From the NCBI GenBank assembly GCA_028583405.1, contig CM053244.1, positions 1,116,001-1,180,000 on the forward strand: a stretch of DNA of 64,000 nt, written 5' to 3'. Both the position numbers and the translations under genes were made by a program. Below, piece by piece: positions 35,499 to 46,585 of the stretch. How positions within the stretch are numbered: the first letter of the stretch is position 1; each line of letters opens with the position of its first letter. The notes under the pieces were generated by a model. That model made no database searches, was not told the DNA's origin, and saw only the letters and a list, made by a program, of their open reading frames with translations. The DNA is from Pogonophryne albipinna (taxonomy: Eukaryota > Chordata > Actinopteri > Perciformes > Artedidraconidae).

Positions 35499-36375
35499 GA
35501 ATCAGTTTAAAATATGGGCTTTAAAAAGGATCTTAAAAAAAGGGGGTTATCACACAAACACTTTTTTATATTTTTCAGGCAATCTGCATACCTTGAAAAG
35601 TATCAGAAAACTTAGAATTTAGTTTATTTTAAACACAAAGGTATGCGGTGTTAAACTTGGTAAAGGTGTCTCGATGGTGAATAAAACGTTCCTGAAATCC
35701 ACCAGATACATGAGTCGAGTTTCAGTCTGGACACGTGAGCCACACAAGGTGCACGTGTTTGTCTTTCTGCGAGCGTGTGTGAGCAGGAACAAAGTCAATG
35801 TAAATAAGCGCGATAGCAATGATACATTCTTGTCATAATCTGAATTTACCTCGGGGTCGTCTTTCTTCCTCCCCCAGATAGGGAGCTCTGTGGAGTTCCT
35901 TATCACACAGCCAGAGATAACAGGATCCAGTACAAAGCCAGGATCCGTGTGTTTGCTGACAGTGAAGCAGTTCCGGTCCCCGTGGAGGAATCCAACCTTG
36001 TTCTGGTACAGAGAGCACAGCAGAGACAACACCGAGAGGATAGAGAGCTCATTTACACCAAGAGTTGACAGAGAGAAGCTGAGAAGAGAAGGGAAAATGA
36101 AGCGAGTTTGAGTGAGAAAGCAGACGCTCTGCATCCCTGCGCTCCCCCAGCCCCCCTGCACTAACATAGTTCACAGGTATCTCTGCTATCTAATAATGAA
36201 GCGTGGAGTTTGCAGGAAGCAGCAGAGAGGAGGAAGCTGTCACATTAACCTTTTCCCACATCCATGTTTGCTTTGTTTCTTCTTCCTCAGCAGCTTCAAA
36301 TGATTTCACACTTCATCATCACGCAATTAAAAGGTCACCCTATGCAGAAATAAATGAACAAAATAAATATATTCA
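35499..36375. other. Low-repeat segment around the candidate exon
   Basis: Apart from the exon-like segment it shows no terminal repeats and few low-complexity runs, unlike its surroundings. This fits unique host DNA between two hAT insertions. Confidence 0.4.
35850..36002 (-). CDS. Unidentified exon-like segment (51 codons, phase 0-0)
   Basis: On the minus strand a 153-nt open segment begins right after a pyrimidine-rich tract ending CTGTACCAG and ends at GAG|GTAAAT. Both junctions are in phase 0 and the segment is stop-free. The peptide (starting NKVGFLHGDRNCF, with two Cys and one N-glycosylation sequon NST, ending GRKKDDPE) does not resemble any transposon protein I know and reads like an internal exon of a host gene. 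I cannot identify it. Neighbouring exons were not found in the window, so it may belong to a gene whose other exons lie beyond large TE-filled introns, or be a coincidental open segment. Confidence 0.45.
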
Positions 36376-36531
36376 CTTTAATGCAGTCGTGGAAAGTAAC
36401 AGAGTACATTTAATCAAGTACTGAAGTACAGATTTTAGGTATGTTTGTTGTATACTACTTTTTACTTCTATTCTACTACATTTCAGAAGCACATTTCAAA
36501 AGCTTTTGAAATATGATTAATTGGTATAAAC

Positions 36532-38819
36532 CAGGGGCAACGTGAGTCGCCCGCGGGGCATGTTCTAAAAATAGCTCTCCAAGCAAATCCAAAATGTAAA
36601 AAATACACAAAACAAAAAAGGAAATGTAATTAAAAGAATCTACCCTATGCATAAACGAAACCTCAATCATAGCGAACTCTGATTTGCGGGACTAGCGCTG
36701 CAGTCGGGAAGAAAAGCAATGTGGAGCGGCACCTCACCGCTTCATAAGGAGTTTGACCTTTCTTTCTGGCAGAATCTACACAACACATCAGCCCCATTGA
36801 GCACAGCCTAGTCGTGCCAGCCTATACAGCACATGAGGGGCAGAGTTTTACTGTGTGTGTGTGTTGCAACTTGCATATATATTTATTGCACTTGACGCAC
36901 ACACACGCATGGCGTAATTTCCACTGGGGACAGGGGGGACATGTCCCCCCCCACTTTTCGAAATCCTGTTTGTGTCCCCCCACTTTACAAATATGTTATT
37001 ATTTTTTAATGCAAGCCGTCATCGCCACGGAGGAGCACACAGCCTCTGTGAGCGAGCGAGACAGAGAGCTAGAGAGAGCACACCTTTATCTATTTAAGGC
37101 GAGACACCCCAGGTGAATAGGGTAATTTTTTTAACTTAAAAGTATCAGCTAGAAATTTCTCCAGTTAATTACTTACAATAAGGCAATTGTTTTTTGTATT
37201 ACAAGTTTTCTGAAATAGCATGTTGAAATATGCAAATTATCCATTATCTCATTAAATATGCACATATTTTAACACATTTCAGGAATCGTAATCTGAATTT
37301 TGGATAAAGCCAGGTTCAAAATTCTTGTTTCATTTTGTAGTCATATTAGTATCTAAGGCTTTTACAGAAGGGATATTGGATATCTCTTTTTATCACTCCA
37401 TAAATCAGAAAATACTGTCAACAGCCCTAAAATATCAATTTTCGCCATGTTTTTAGGTATACAATGTTGTATAATTCAGGCTATGAATGATATATGAACA
37501 AACCCTTCTGTAAAAGCCTTCATAATATTGATAGGAATATAACTGGAAGGTTTGGTGTCTCTACGTGCTACTGAAGTTGAAATTTGGAACTCAGAGTAGG
37601 AGAAAAAACTCATTTTGAGAAAACGACCTTTAAAGATTGCAGTGAGGCGCTAGCTAAACCCTCCTGTTCTTTGGATGATAGCTTGCGCCTCGACGCACTC
37701 CGTGAAGGTATTTCATGTTCGGGTCATTTGTTTTTTGTATAACCTTGCTTCGTGCAAGTGACAATTGTTGTTTTCTTCTCTGTGAACGTTTTTTTCGCCG
37801 TTCTTTTGCTATTTTGAGATTTCAATTTCTAGCGGAAAGCTAACCAGGAAGTGTTTTAGCACACCACGTGACGCATCACGTTGTCAGAAATTGACACCAG
37901 CCAATGAGATTTCGTTTCTTGGTTTAAGACCCCTTTGTGCTTTCACGATTGGTTGCTGATACAAAGGAAATGACCATATTTGGATCCGATGAGATTGTGC
38001 AGGAGAGACACAGCTTTCCAACGATATCTCTGTTGACATGGTGCACACAGCGGTACTTTATGTTACGTTAGAATGCTAACTTTTGGTGAATTTAGGAGAA
38101 ATCTACAGACGCAAATAGACAAACTATAGTAAAATAAACACTTAAATGTGTATTTTGTACGTTTTCCTTCCAAAAGCCTGAAAGAAAACATGTTATAGAA
38201 TCAAAATAGCACAAAATCTCAAAATTGAGCAGTACTTGAAAAACGGTGTTTTTGCCTGCCGTGTCTCGCCTTAATATAGATAAGGTAAGAAATCATTCCA
38301 ATGTGTACTATAGGACAGTACAAAAAACAGTTTAAGAGGGGAATGATTAGTAAAATGTGCATAAATAGAAAGAACATAAGATAAGAATAAACAAGTTTAA
38401 ATGATTTGTTATTGGTTGTGATCATATTCTAAAGATGTTTGGATTATTGAAAAGTATACAGCTCCCTTTCATAGAGTGTTGAGAGCTGTATCCATACATT
38501 CATTTTGTGCTGAAAGTGCACCAGATTGATGCTTTTAACTTCAACATTTAAAAACAACTCTTCCCGGGGGTGCATGACCCCCCCTAAAGGAGGTGAGGTC
38601 CACCCCCAAATAAAAAAGGTTAAAATAATTAAATTGCATACATTTTCTTTTAGTAAACACTGACCCAAACAGCATGCAAAGGTTAAAGATAAGCATATAA
38701 TAATGTTGAAATGTGCTAAATATATACACAGCAAAAAACAAAAAAAAGGAGTAAAAGTAGCTCACGACTTGTTTTATTTTTTGAAAGTAGCTCATCCTAA
38801 AAAAGGTTGGAGACCCCTG
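36532..38819. mobile_element. hAT element, middle layer of the nest
   Basis: The left end CAGGGGCAACG is diverged and the right end GGTTGGAGACCCCTG intact. GTATAAAC is duplicated at 36524-36531 and 38820-38827. Its right subterminal region (GTAGCTC repeats) matches the hAT at 1677-3322. A piece near 36912-36985 (GGGGACAGGGGGGACATGTC) belongs to another fish repeat. No transposase. Confidence 0.85.
37098..38270 (+). mobile_element. GGCGAGACAC TTAA element, copy 2, innermost layer
   Basis: The same inverted termini as 33019-34207, with TTAA at 37094-37097 and 38271-38274. At 1173 bp it differs from copy 1 by two deletions (10 and 6 bp) and a few substitutions. Confidence 0.92.
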
Positions 38820-39114
38820 GTATAAACCATCCAACATTCAATTTAAGTAACTGAAACCGTGAGTGGGTTAACAGAACATTCATTAGCAGCAATTTTTGCT
38901 TTTTTGTTCAAAATATTTCACAGTTCCAGCTTCTTAAAGGTGAAGATTTGCTACTTTTGCTTTTTTACATTCCACTTAACATATTTAAATACTTTTACTT
39001 AAGTATCATTTTTGATGCAGTACTTTTACTTGAAATGTAGTATTTTGACAGTGTGGTATTAGTACTTGTACTCAAGTAAACAATCTGAATACTGTTTACA
39101 CCACTGCTTTAATG

Positions 39115-39934
39115 CAGGTCTGACATTTTCAGACCAGAATCCTGTCACAGGGGGTCCGCGGGGTCTTTAAAAGTATTAAAAGTTGATAAATCAATTTAGC
39201 GAAAATTAAGGCTATTTAAAAAGTATTAAAGGGCATTTTCCAAGGTATTACATTTTGTAGCTTGTTTTCAATAAGTATATAAATTGTCCAAAGAGGTTGT
39301 ATTCTACAGTCTGCCTGAATGTAATCATGGCGTAGGTGTGTAGTGTGATTCTGTGTAGTTTATTTATGGCATCCCATTGGATTTGACGTCATCTGAACAG
39401 GACATCGCACGCTCACTGCTTGATAGCGCGCGGAGGTCCGTTTATGCCGGTTGTTAAACAACATCGTTATGGGGAAATGCAAGTCTGCGTCCAAATGGTT
39501 GGAAGATAAGGAGGAAGGACAATCAATGCTGTATATAGTCAATGTGAGGTAAAGTGTGTCGCCAATGTAACCGGTTAAAACTCCAAGTGGCGATGAGGTC
39601 TTAAAATGTATGGAAAGGGTCTTAAAAAAGGTCTTAAAAGGTATTACATTTGACTTCAGGATTCCTGCATATACCCTGTGTCATAAGGCCCAAGAAAATC
39701 TAAATCTCTTTGTGAATGATTTTTTTCATTTACAATACGCTGTGAAATTATGCTTAACTAAGTCAAGTTGGGCTGTATGAATATATGCAGTCCAGGATAT
39801 ATGTAAGACTTTTTCTATTCAGTTAAGACAACATCTTAAGTTTTCAATACATGCCTTAAGCAGAATGTACTCCTTTTATTTATATATATATATATATATG
39901 TTCTCTGTAGAGTTTTGGGTTCTTGTATTTTTAC
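39115..39934. repeat. Unclassified repeat with CACAGGG ends (about 39147-39684) and spacer
   Basis: A block starting CACAGGGGGTCCGCGGGGTC and ending ATACCCTGTG has short inverted ends and internal GTCTTAAAA/AAAGTATTAAA repeats. Only a weak TGTCA flank is shared. The remainder is AT-rich with a short TA run near 39885-39899. Confidence 0.45.
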
Positions 39935-40020
39935 TAGGGCTGTCAAGTTAACGCGTTAATAACGCACAAAAAAATTAACGGCACTAATTATTTTAACGCG
40001 ATTAACGTATATGTGTATTT
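39935..40020 (+). mobile_element. hAT left end (TAGGGCTGTCAAGTTAACGCG type)
   Basis: It begins TAGGGCTGTCAAGTTAACGC with ACGCGATTAACG subterminal motifs, a hAT terminus common in fish. The flanking octamer ATTTTTAC has no partner in the window. Confidence 0.6.
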
Positions 40021-40309
40021 TTTGTCCTCGGCCGCCCTGTAGTTTCAGAGCGCATCCAGTTTAAAATACCATCTACAAGCTGATGCTGACAGCCCCGCTC
40101 CTGCCGCCCGCTTGCGGCAGACCACACTTCCACGCTCACCGGCAGGCACCGACTGGCCATCGGGAGGACCGGGAGGGTGTGTGTATGTGTGGCGCGAGCG
40201 AGCGAGAGAGAGAGAACGTGCACACCTTACGTGTATTGTTGTTGTTAGTATCTGGTGCTAGCTAGCTGCGCTAACGTGGTCAGTGGAAATAGTCCAGATG
40301 AAAGAGAAA

Positions 40310-41625
40310 GAAACCCTCCCAAACTGTTTCATTGATGTAATTTCATTACAGTCCAATTTACTTAAGAAAACGACAGTCTCGTTTAGAACAGCTTACACCG
40401 TAGCAAAGGAAATCGTATAAAAAGCTCAACCCCCTCATGACAATGCAGGAGCTTAAAGGAACCGAAGTTGGGAATATCCACAAATCTGACCATGCATGCG
40501 CAGAAATAATCAGTCACATTGCAAAGGAAATGCGCCGCAAGTTCGTCTCTAATGTGAAATAAATGGATTCAAAGGTATCAATCACAATTGATGAATGTAC
40601 CGTTCACGGCCGTCCCTAATAATTTACGTAAAATGTGATGTCAGTGGTAAGGGATATAGTGGAATTTACAGATGGGGTCGATGCTGAATCAAATTATAAC
40701 TCGATGACGAGTCTATATAAAGCTGGAATGGATGATGACTTTTTGAAGACGCACCTAATAAGCATAGCCACCGATGGGGCTGCAGTGTTCACAGGAAAAG
40801 CCAGTGGGCTTGTCGTCAGACTCAAAAACCATTTTCCGAACGTGCAGTCTGTACACTGCCTGGCGCACAGACTAGAATTGTCTGTCAAAGATGCTCTTAA
40901 AGAAGCGAGTGGCACTAATCAGTTTGAGATCTTTATTTCACATTTATTCCAGAGCCTGTCTCTCAAGCTGCAGAGAAGAGAAATTACACTTGTGGACTCA
41001 AGTCTCCACATCAAAGAAACAATCAATGTTTTGACCGCCATGAAAACGACCAGGGGGAGATCAACGAAGAAGGGTGAACAGTGCGTCTCATCGGGCTTTT
41101 TTAAGGACGTAGAGCTGACACAAGGCAGGGGGGAAATCGGTGGTTGCTACTCTAACCAAGCGCTTACCGGAGTCGAACTTGGTCCATATGCTCAAAGCTC
41201 TTGATAAGCGCTTTTGGCCCGGAGAGCAGGAAGACTTGACTTTGTATGGCGAACAAGAAGTACACCGTCTGGCTAAATCGCTCGGAGAACCAGCCAGGGA
41301 GGCCAAGGGGGCAGTTTAGAGACTGGAAATAGCAGGGCACTCCACCGGACAAAACACTGTAAAGGCTATGCTTAGCAAGCCGCACTTACCTCCCCACGTC
41401 TGCTGAGAGCGAAAGAGGCTTTTCGCACAGAGCCAGAGCCGCAACAGGTTGCACGAAGAGAGACTGTCTTCGCTTCGGTTTGTGGACCTAAACGGACCCC
41501 CTTTGGACAAATTCGACCCAGTGCTGTTCGTTAGAAGCTGGATTAATCGTCTCTCCTCTTCTTGGAATCCAGGACGGCAACGAGAAGAAGGCGAGCCAAG
41601 GCATCTCTGGTCTATTCTCACTTAA
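40310..41625 (+). pseudogene. hAT transposase relic (KIAA1586/ZMYM-like), heavily broken
   Basis: The clearest part is the frame at 40635-41204 with 'DDFLKTHLISIATDGAAVFTG' split over the catalytic acid region and 'VQSVHCLAHRLELSVKDAL'. Upstream, 'FRTAYTVAKEIV' is followed by several stops. Downstream the dimerisation region appears in two frames ('SAESERGFSHRA', then 'NRLHEERLSSLRFVDLNGPP' and 'FVRSWI'). The order is right for a single hAT transposase, but at least five stops or shifts break it. A hAT right terminus follows at about 41725. Confidence 0.7.
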
Positions 41626-41701
41626 GGTAAAAGACTATTTTTTTTATCTTGGCAGTGAGTGAATTGTGATGATAGAACTACCTGCTGTGCAGACAGCCAG
41701 A

Positions 41702-41725
41702 CAGCGCCCCGGTTGAGAAACGCTG
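41702..41725. repeat. Palindromic hAT terminus
   Basis: The 24-bp stretch begins CAGCGCCCCGG and ends AGAAACGCTG. Read inward from 41725 on the minus strand it is the hAT terminus CAGCGTTTCTCAACCGGGGC. It probably marks the right end of the element carrying the relic at 40310-41625. The left partner was not found. Confidence 0.5.
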
Positions 41726-42308
41726 CTATCGACTACTGATTTGTCTTGGCTTGCATCCATGAAATAATGTATAGGCCTACTGCATATTGAGAAATCTTCG
41801 ACCGGTATATTGAGCAATAAACGGGAGATGGGGACCCCCCCCGATTATTGACGGGTATTTCGCACACTGGTTAAATACAAAAATAAACACTGTTCTCTAA
41901 ATTTAACAAAAGGCTAAAGTAAGTTTGTCATTTTATCAACACAAATATTGTACCTTCAAAAACAACAAGGTCTGCTTAAAACTGATCGTTTTTAAGCTAA
42001 TTGACACACACAAGATCACACCTTTTCTGACCAATCACATCCAAGACTCCGCCTACTCATACAATGAGTACTTTGGAGGCGTGCTCCCCCTTTGAGCACT
42101 GGCACAAGATGGCTTCCAGATCTGAACAAAGGAAACGGTGATTAATTTGTGATTGTGTGTTTTTTATTTAGATGCATTATATTAATGTAAATTGGCATTA
42201 CAACTTTAAATGAAATAAAGACAATTTTGACGAAAAATGTACTACCTTTCTTAAAAACAATAGTTAAGCCAAATGTTAGTAAGGGAGTGTGTGCGCTTCC
42301 TCATATTT
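41726..42308 (-). other. Spacer and possible 3' LTR of the Gypsy element
   Basis: On the minus strand a purine tract (AGAGGGGGAGGAGG) ends near 42312, and TGAAATATGAGGAAGCGC follows at 42309, as expected for a polypurine tract and LTR start. AATAAA occurs within the next 200 bases (near 42165). The LTR's other end could not be fixed because no second LTR is in view. Confidence 0.35.
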
Positions 42309-42314
42309 CAAACC

Positions 42315-43680
42315 TCCTCCCCCTCTGGCTTGCACAGGTCAGGCAAACGAGAAAGATAGTCAGCTATACGGTTTTTCTTACCGGGACAATGCTGTATGGT
42401 GAACTGGTATGGCTGGAGGGCTAGGCACCAACCAATGTAGAATCCTTGCATTCTGATGATGCTTAGATTGCATCCACTTCAAAGGTCTGTGGTCTGTCTG
42501 CAACACAAACTAACCAAGAAGGCAATACTTTACTTTAATCTATAGCCCACTTAAGTTGTCCCTCTTTTTCCACAGTAGAGTACCTTTTTTCCCAGTCAAA
42601 CAGTTTTTTACTCAGGAACAGTACAGGCTTCTCTTCGCCAGGCTCTCCTTGGGCTAGCACTGCTCCTAGTCCAACACCAGAGGCATCAACTTGCACAGGA
42701 AATTATTTCGTGAAGTCGGGGCTCTGCAACACAGGAGCTTGACAGATCTGCCTCTTTAATGCCTGGAAGGCATTTTCACATTTATCATTCCACACAACTT
42801 TAGATTGAGATAATTTTGTTAGATATGTAAGTGGGGCAGCCAATGTAGCAAAGTGGGGAACAAACCTTCTGTACCACCCCACCAGGCCTAAAAAGGACCT
42901 CACTTGCTTCTTTGTCTGGGGTCTGGGTATCACCTGTATGGCCTTTATCTTCTCAACTTGTGGTCGTATTTTCCCAGGTATCCAAGGTATTTCACCTCCT
43001 CTTGAGCCCAGGAACACTTGTTGGCATTCAGGGTTAGCCTGGCTTCTTGTATCTTGCCCAAAACAACTTTAAGATGCTGCAGATGTTCTTCCCAGGATTC
43101 ACTGTAGATTACCACATCATCTAGGTACGCTGCTGCAAACCTGGTGCAATCATTAAGAACAATGTCCATTCATCTTTGAAAGGTTGCAGGCGCTCCATGA
43201 AGACCAAAGGGTAGTACAGTGTAATGAAACAAACCCATCTGAAAAGCTGTATATTCTTTGCAGGCAGGTTCAAGAGGCACTTGCCAGTAACCTTTACAGA
43301 GGTCTAAAGCTGTGATGTACTTATCTTTCTTATCTTTACTTCTTCAGTAGTTCGTCAATACGAGGCATAGGATATGAATCAAAACATGAAATGCTGTTCA
43401 GCTTCCTCATGTCCGAGCAGAACCGAGGTTGAGTGGTGTTTTTCTTAGGAACAAGCACTATAGTATTTGACCACTCACTTCTAGATGGTTCAATGACTCC
43501 CATGTCCAATCAACTTTACCTCCTTCCTCAGTGGTTCTATCATTCTTTCAGGAATTATGTAAGGCTTCAGGCGAACATGTTTAGTGTCCTTCAGTACAAT
43601 GTTATGCTTTATCACACCAGTGCGGCCAGGCTTTTCTGAGAACAATGCTGGGAAAGATTGTTTAAGCTCACCCAGTTGAT
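42315..43680 (-). pseudogene. Gypsy reverse transcriptase and RNase H
   Basis: In order on the minus strand: 'ELKQSFPALFSEKPGRTG' linker; 'VIEPSRSEWSN' and 'VLVPKKNTTQPRFCSDMRKLN' (RT fingers); 'LDLCKGYWQVPLEP'; 'LPFGLHGAPATFQR'; catalytic 'AAAYLDDVVIYS'; 'RSFLGLVGWYRRFVPHF' (thumb); then RNase H 'VDASGVGLGAVLAQGEPGEE', 'TDHRPLKWMQ' and 'RIADYLSRLP' near the end. The active-site YLDD is kept. Frameshifts (around 43515, 43330 and 43000) and stops (for example just before the 'MDIVLNDC' stretch at 43169) disrupt the frame. It made cDNA from element RNA when active. Confidence 0.85.
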
Positions 43681-43681
43681 G

Positions 43682-44881
43682 TCACTGATCCAAACTCAGA
43701 TGCTCCGGAGGGTCCTGGGGTTTACACTTCTCTCTGTAAGGCACCGTGTCAGCCTCCTCTGCTTCCAATGCATCATCTTCTTCCAGCAGGACATCTTGGA
43801 TCATCAGAACATGTTCTCCACCTGCCTTCTGGGTTTTCCTGTCATGATATTCTGTTAAAAGGTTTACATGTAGCAATTGTTTGTGCTTTCTTTTATTAGA
43901 ACAGAAAATGTCGTAGGTCACAGGACCTGCCTTTCGGGTTACTGTATAAGGGCCTTGCCACATGGCTAGTAACGTACTTGGCCCTGTAGGGAGCAGTATC
44001 AATACTTTCTGGACAACTTTCAACTCTCTTTCACAAGCATGTTTGTTGTACCACACCTTCTGCTTATGTTGAGCTTCATGCATGTGTTCTTTGACCGTTT
44101 CTCTGTAACTGTCCAGTTTGTCTCTCATCTGCAGAATGTAGAAGATGATGCTGTTGGTTGTTGTTGCCGTTGCCTCACCAGCCACCCAGTTCTCCTTCAG
44201 CATGTCCAAAGGGCATCTGACCAGTCTGCCATATAACAACTCAAAAGGGGAGAAACCAGTTGAAGCCTGTTGCACTTCTCTGTATGCAAACAAAAGGAAA
44301 GGCAACCATGTATCCCAATCTTTGCAGTATCATCAATACATTTTCTCAACATTTGTTTCAGTGTACCATTACAAGGTTCTACAAGACCATCGGTTTCAGG
44401 GTGGTATGGAGTTGTTCTGATACCTTTAACACCAAGTTGTGAGTACAGTGACTTCATCAGATGGGACATAAAGTGTGAACCTTGATCTGTTAAGATTTCT
44501 TTAGGAATGCCAACTCTGGAGAATAGCTCTACTAAACACCGAACTATATGCTTGACCTGAATGGAACGCAATGGATAGACATCTGGATATCTGGTGACGT
44601 AGTCACAAATAACCAGGGCAAATCTTTGACCATTGCTACTTTTTGGCAGAGGACCAATTATATCCATGATATTCTTTCATAAGGTACACTCATTATTGGT
44701 AATGGTTGTAGATGGGCTCTGTTTGAAAATGTGTTAGGAGCTACAACCTGACACTCATGGCACGTTTTACAGTAATCAATTACCTTTCTGTATAATCCTG
44801 GCCAATAAAAACGCTGACCAATGCGATCATAGGTTTTTGCCTGCCCCAGATGCCCAGCCCATGGAACACTATGACCCACAT
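43682..44881 (-). pseudogene. Gypsy integrase (catalytic core and C-terminus)
   Basis: It starts just after a hAT insertion with 'GHSVPWAGHLGQAKTYDRIG' and the zinc-binding 'CKTCHECQ' (HHCC domain end). The core follows: 'MDIIGPLPKSSNGQRFALVI', 'ILTDQGSHFMS', 'GIRTTPYHPETDGLVEPCNG' with the D,D-35-E region (the final Glu in 'LVEPCNG'). Next come 'LLFAYREVQQASTGFSPFEL' and a C-terminal 'VLILLPTGPSTLLAMWQGPY' / 'HVNLL' domain. Frames change near 44670 and 44300. The tail leads straight into the RT linker, supporting a native integrase-then-RT order. Confidence 0.85.
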
Positions 44882-46585
44882 TAGTGTTAATTTCGTCAGC
44901 TATTTTTTAATTTAGTTTTAGTCTTAGTCCTGTGTTAAATTTCCTTTTTAGTTTTAGTCATATTTAGTCACCTTCATCCTGTTTTTATTTAGTCAAGATT
45001 TAGTCGACTAAAAGTCTGAGCATTTTAGTCTTATTTTAGTCAAAGAAAACTAATTATTTTAGTCTACTTTTTGTCAATGAAAACTGTTGAGTCTTTTTTA
45101 GTCATCAGATTATATAGAACATTTCAGTCAAACTAGTCTAGCCAAAACCAATAATTTGTCATTTTAGTCAAACGTATTTCACAATAAGATTATATCTTGT
45201 CCTTATTTGATGAAAAACACAGGTTGAATGATTAAGAATGCAGCTTTGCAGAGAGTATCTGGTCAGGTTTGTGGTGTTTTTACCAGCTGTGTTATGGCCA
45301 CATTGCTTCCCTTCTGATAGAACAATGCATTCGCTTTTTTTCTCCGCCTCATTGTATTGTGCACAATTTATCAATCACTCGCGCTGACGGGGGGGGTATT
45401 CGGTTAACGCGAGTTAACTGTTAACTGCTCCCAAGCCCTGTTGTTGCCATTTTATTTTCTGTTAAATAAGGTTAGTTAGACCAGTGGTTCCCAAACTTTT
45501 TGTGCCCAAGGCACAAAGGACAAGTGCAAAATAGCCCAATATCACTCATATCATGTAAAATATCTGTAAATGTGCATAATTATTTATGCCAAATAAAATG
45601 TGACAAAGACAACTATATTACTCAATAAATATTTCATAACGAAATATTTCAGAAATTAATTTGAAACTTTATCAAATTAGGCTTCATCAAAGCAGCAACA
45701 CACTAATTTAAACCAGACAGGTCACAAAATAAAAAATGAGGCAAAGGAAACTCAGCAGAAATTCAGCACAGAGAACTATCAATGCATTGTCCATGGTCCT
45801 GAACAAAAAATTATAAATGTAACATTTCAGCAATCAGCATTAAAACATGTGCTATTATAAATATTTTGCCGACTTACAAATTAGTGAGATACATGTGCCT
45901 GTCGGGGCGTGCAGAATTTTTTAATTCTTGGTGGCACTGAGGAGAGGGCCACTCGCAAGTCCTGTTCAACAGAGAGCCGTGACCTCCTGTTGTTCTTCAT
46001 GTAAATCAGAGTAGAGAACGCCAACTCCAGAGATGGGGTCGTTACCAAAAAAATGTAATATATTACATATTACTTTAAAAAAAAAAAAAGTAATATATTA
46101 CACTACTTTGTTACTATCTACATAAAGTAACTCGTTACTTTACTCGCGGCACACCGTTTGGGAACCCCTGAGTTAGTCCATGAGTTAGACCCGAGTCTTC
46201 CTGACAGTTCATATTTTGCCGCTGCCCGATGTAATTCAAATCTACCGCCGCGCGCACCACAGACACACAGCTGCTGCCCTGCCGCGGCACCGGAAATGGA
46301 ACTGCTGGGAGAAAAACTGACTATCAGAGATGTAACGTTATCTTTGATAATATTTCGTCTCCTCATTTTTCGTCAACGAAAGTAAAGAGATTTTGGCATA
46401 GTTTTTATTTAGTAAACTACATTTTCGTCTCGTCACTTTTCGTCAACGATATTGCATGATGATTTCGTTACAGTTATTGTTTACTGCCGTCGGTGCCGTC
46501 TCGTCATCGTCTCGTTTTCGTCATGGAAAAAAAGGTTGTTGAAGAACTTATTTCGTCATAGTTTTAGTTAACGAAATTAACACTA
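44882..46585. mobile_element. hAT element (TAGTGTTAATTTCGT) inserted in the integrase
   Basis: The inverted termini TAGTGTTAATTTCGT and ACGAAATTAACACTA are perfect, and ACCCACAT is duplicated at 44874-44881 and 46586-46593. Removing the element restores the integrase peptide across the site (HVGHSVPWAGH). GTTTTAGT/TTTAGTC repeats fill the left half. No transposase. A second hAT is nested within. Confidence 0.93.
45482..46170. mobile_element. Nested hAT MITE (CAGTGGTTCCCAAAC)
   Basis: The left end CAGTGGTTCCCAAAC and right end GTTTGGGAACCCCTG form an inverted pair. The flanks AGTTAGAC and AGTTAGTC match at six of eight positions. The right subterminal part has a palindromic GTAATATATTAC stretch around 46050-46110. 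689 bp, no coding capacity. Confidence 0.8.

Larger units (their letters stand above)
36384..39106. mobile_element. hAT MITE (AAGTACTT type), outer layer of a three-level nest
   Basis: The ends CAGTCGTGGAAAGTAAC and TTTACACCACTG are degenerate inverted termini flanked by CTTTAATG on both sides (36376-36383 and 39107-39114). Interior AGTACTTTTACTT motifs match the MITE at 53765-54167. Without the nested elements it is about 0.43 kb. Confidence 0.85.

Noticed and set aside
35619..36167. 182-residue continuous minus-strand frame as a complete gene
   Set aside because: Only the central 153 nt has protein-like character and it is bounded by splice signals; the ends look like translated intron.
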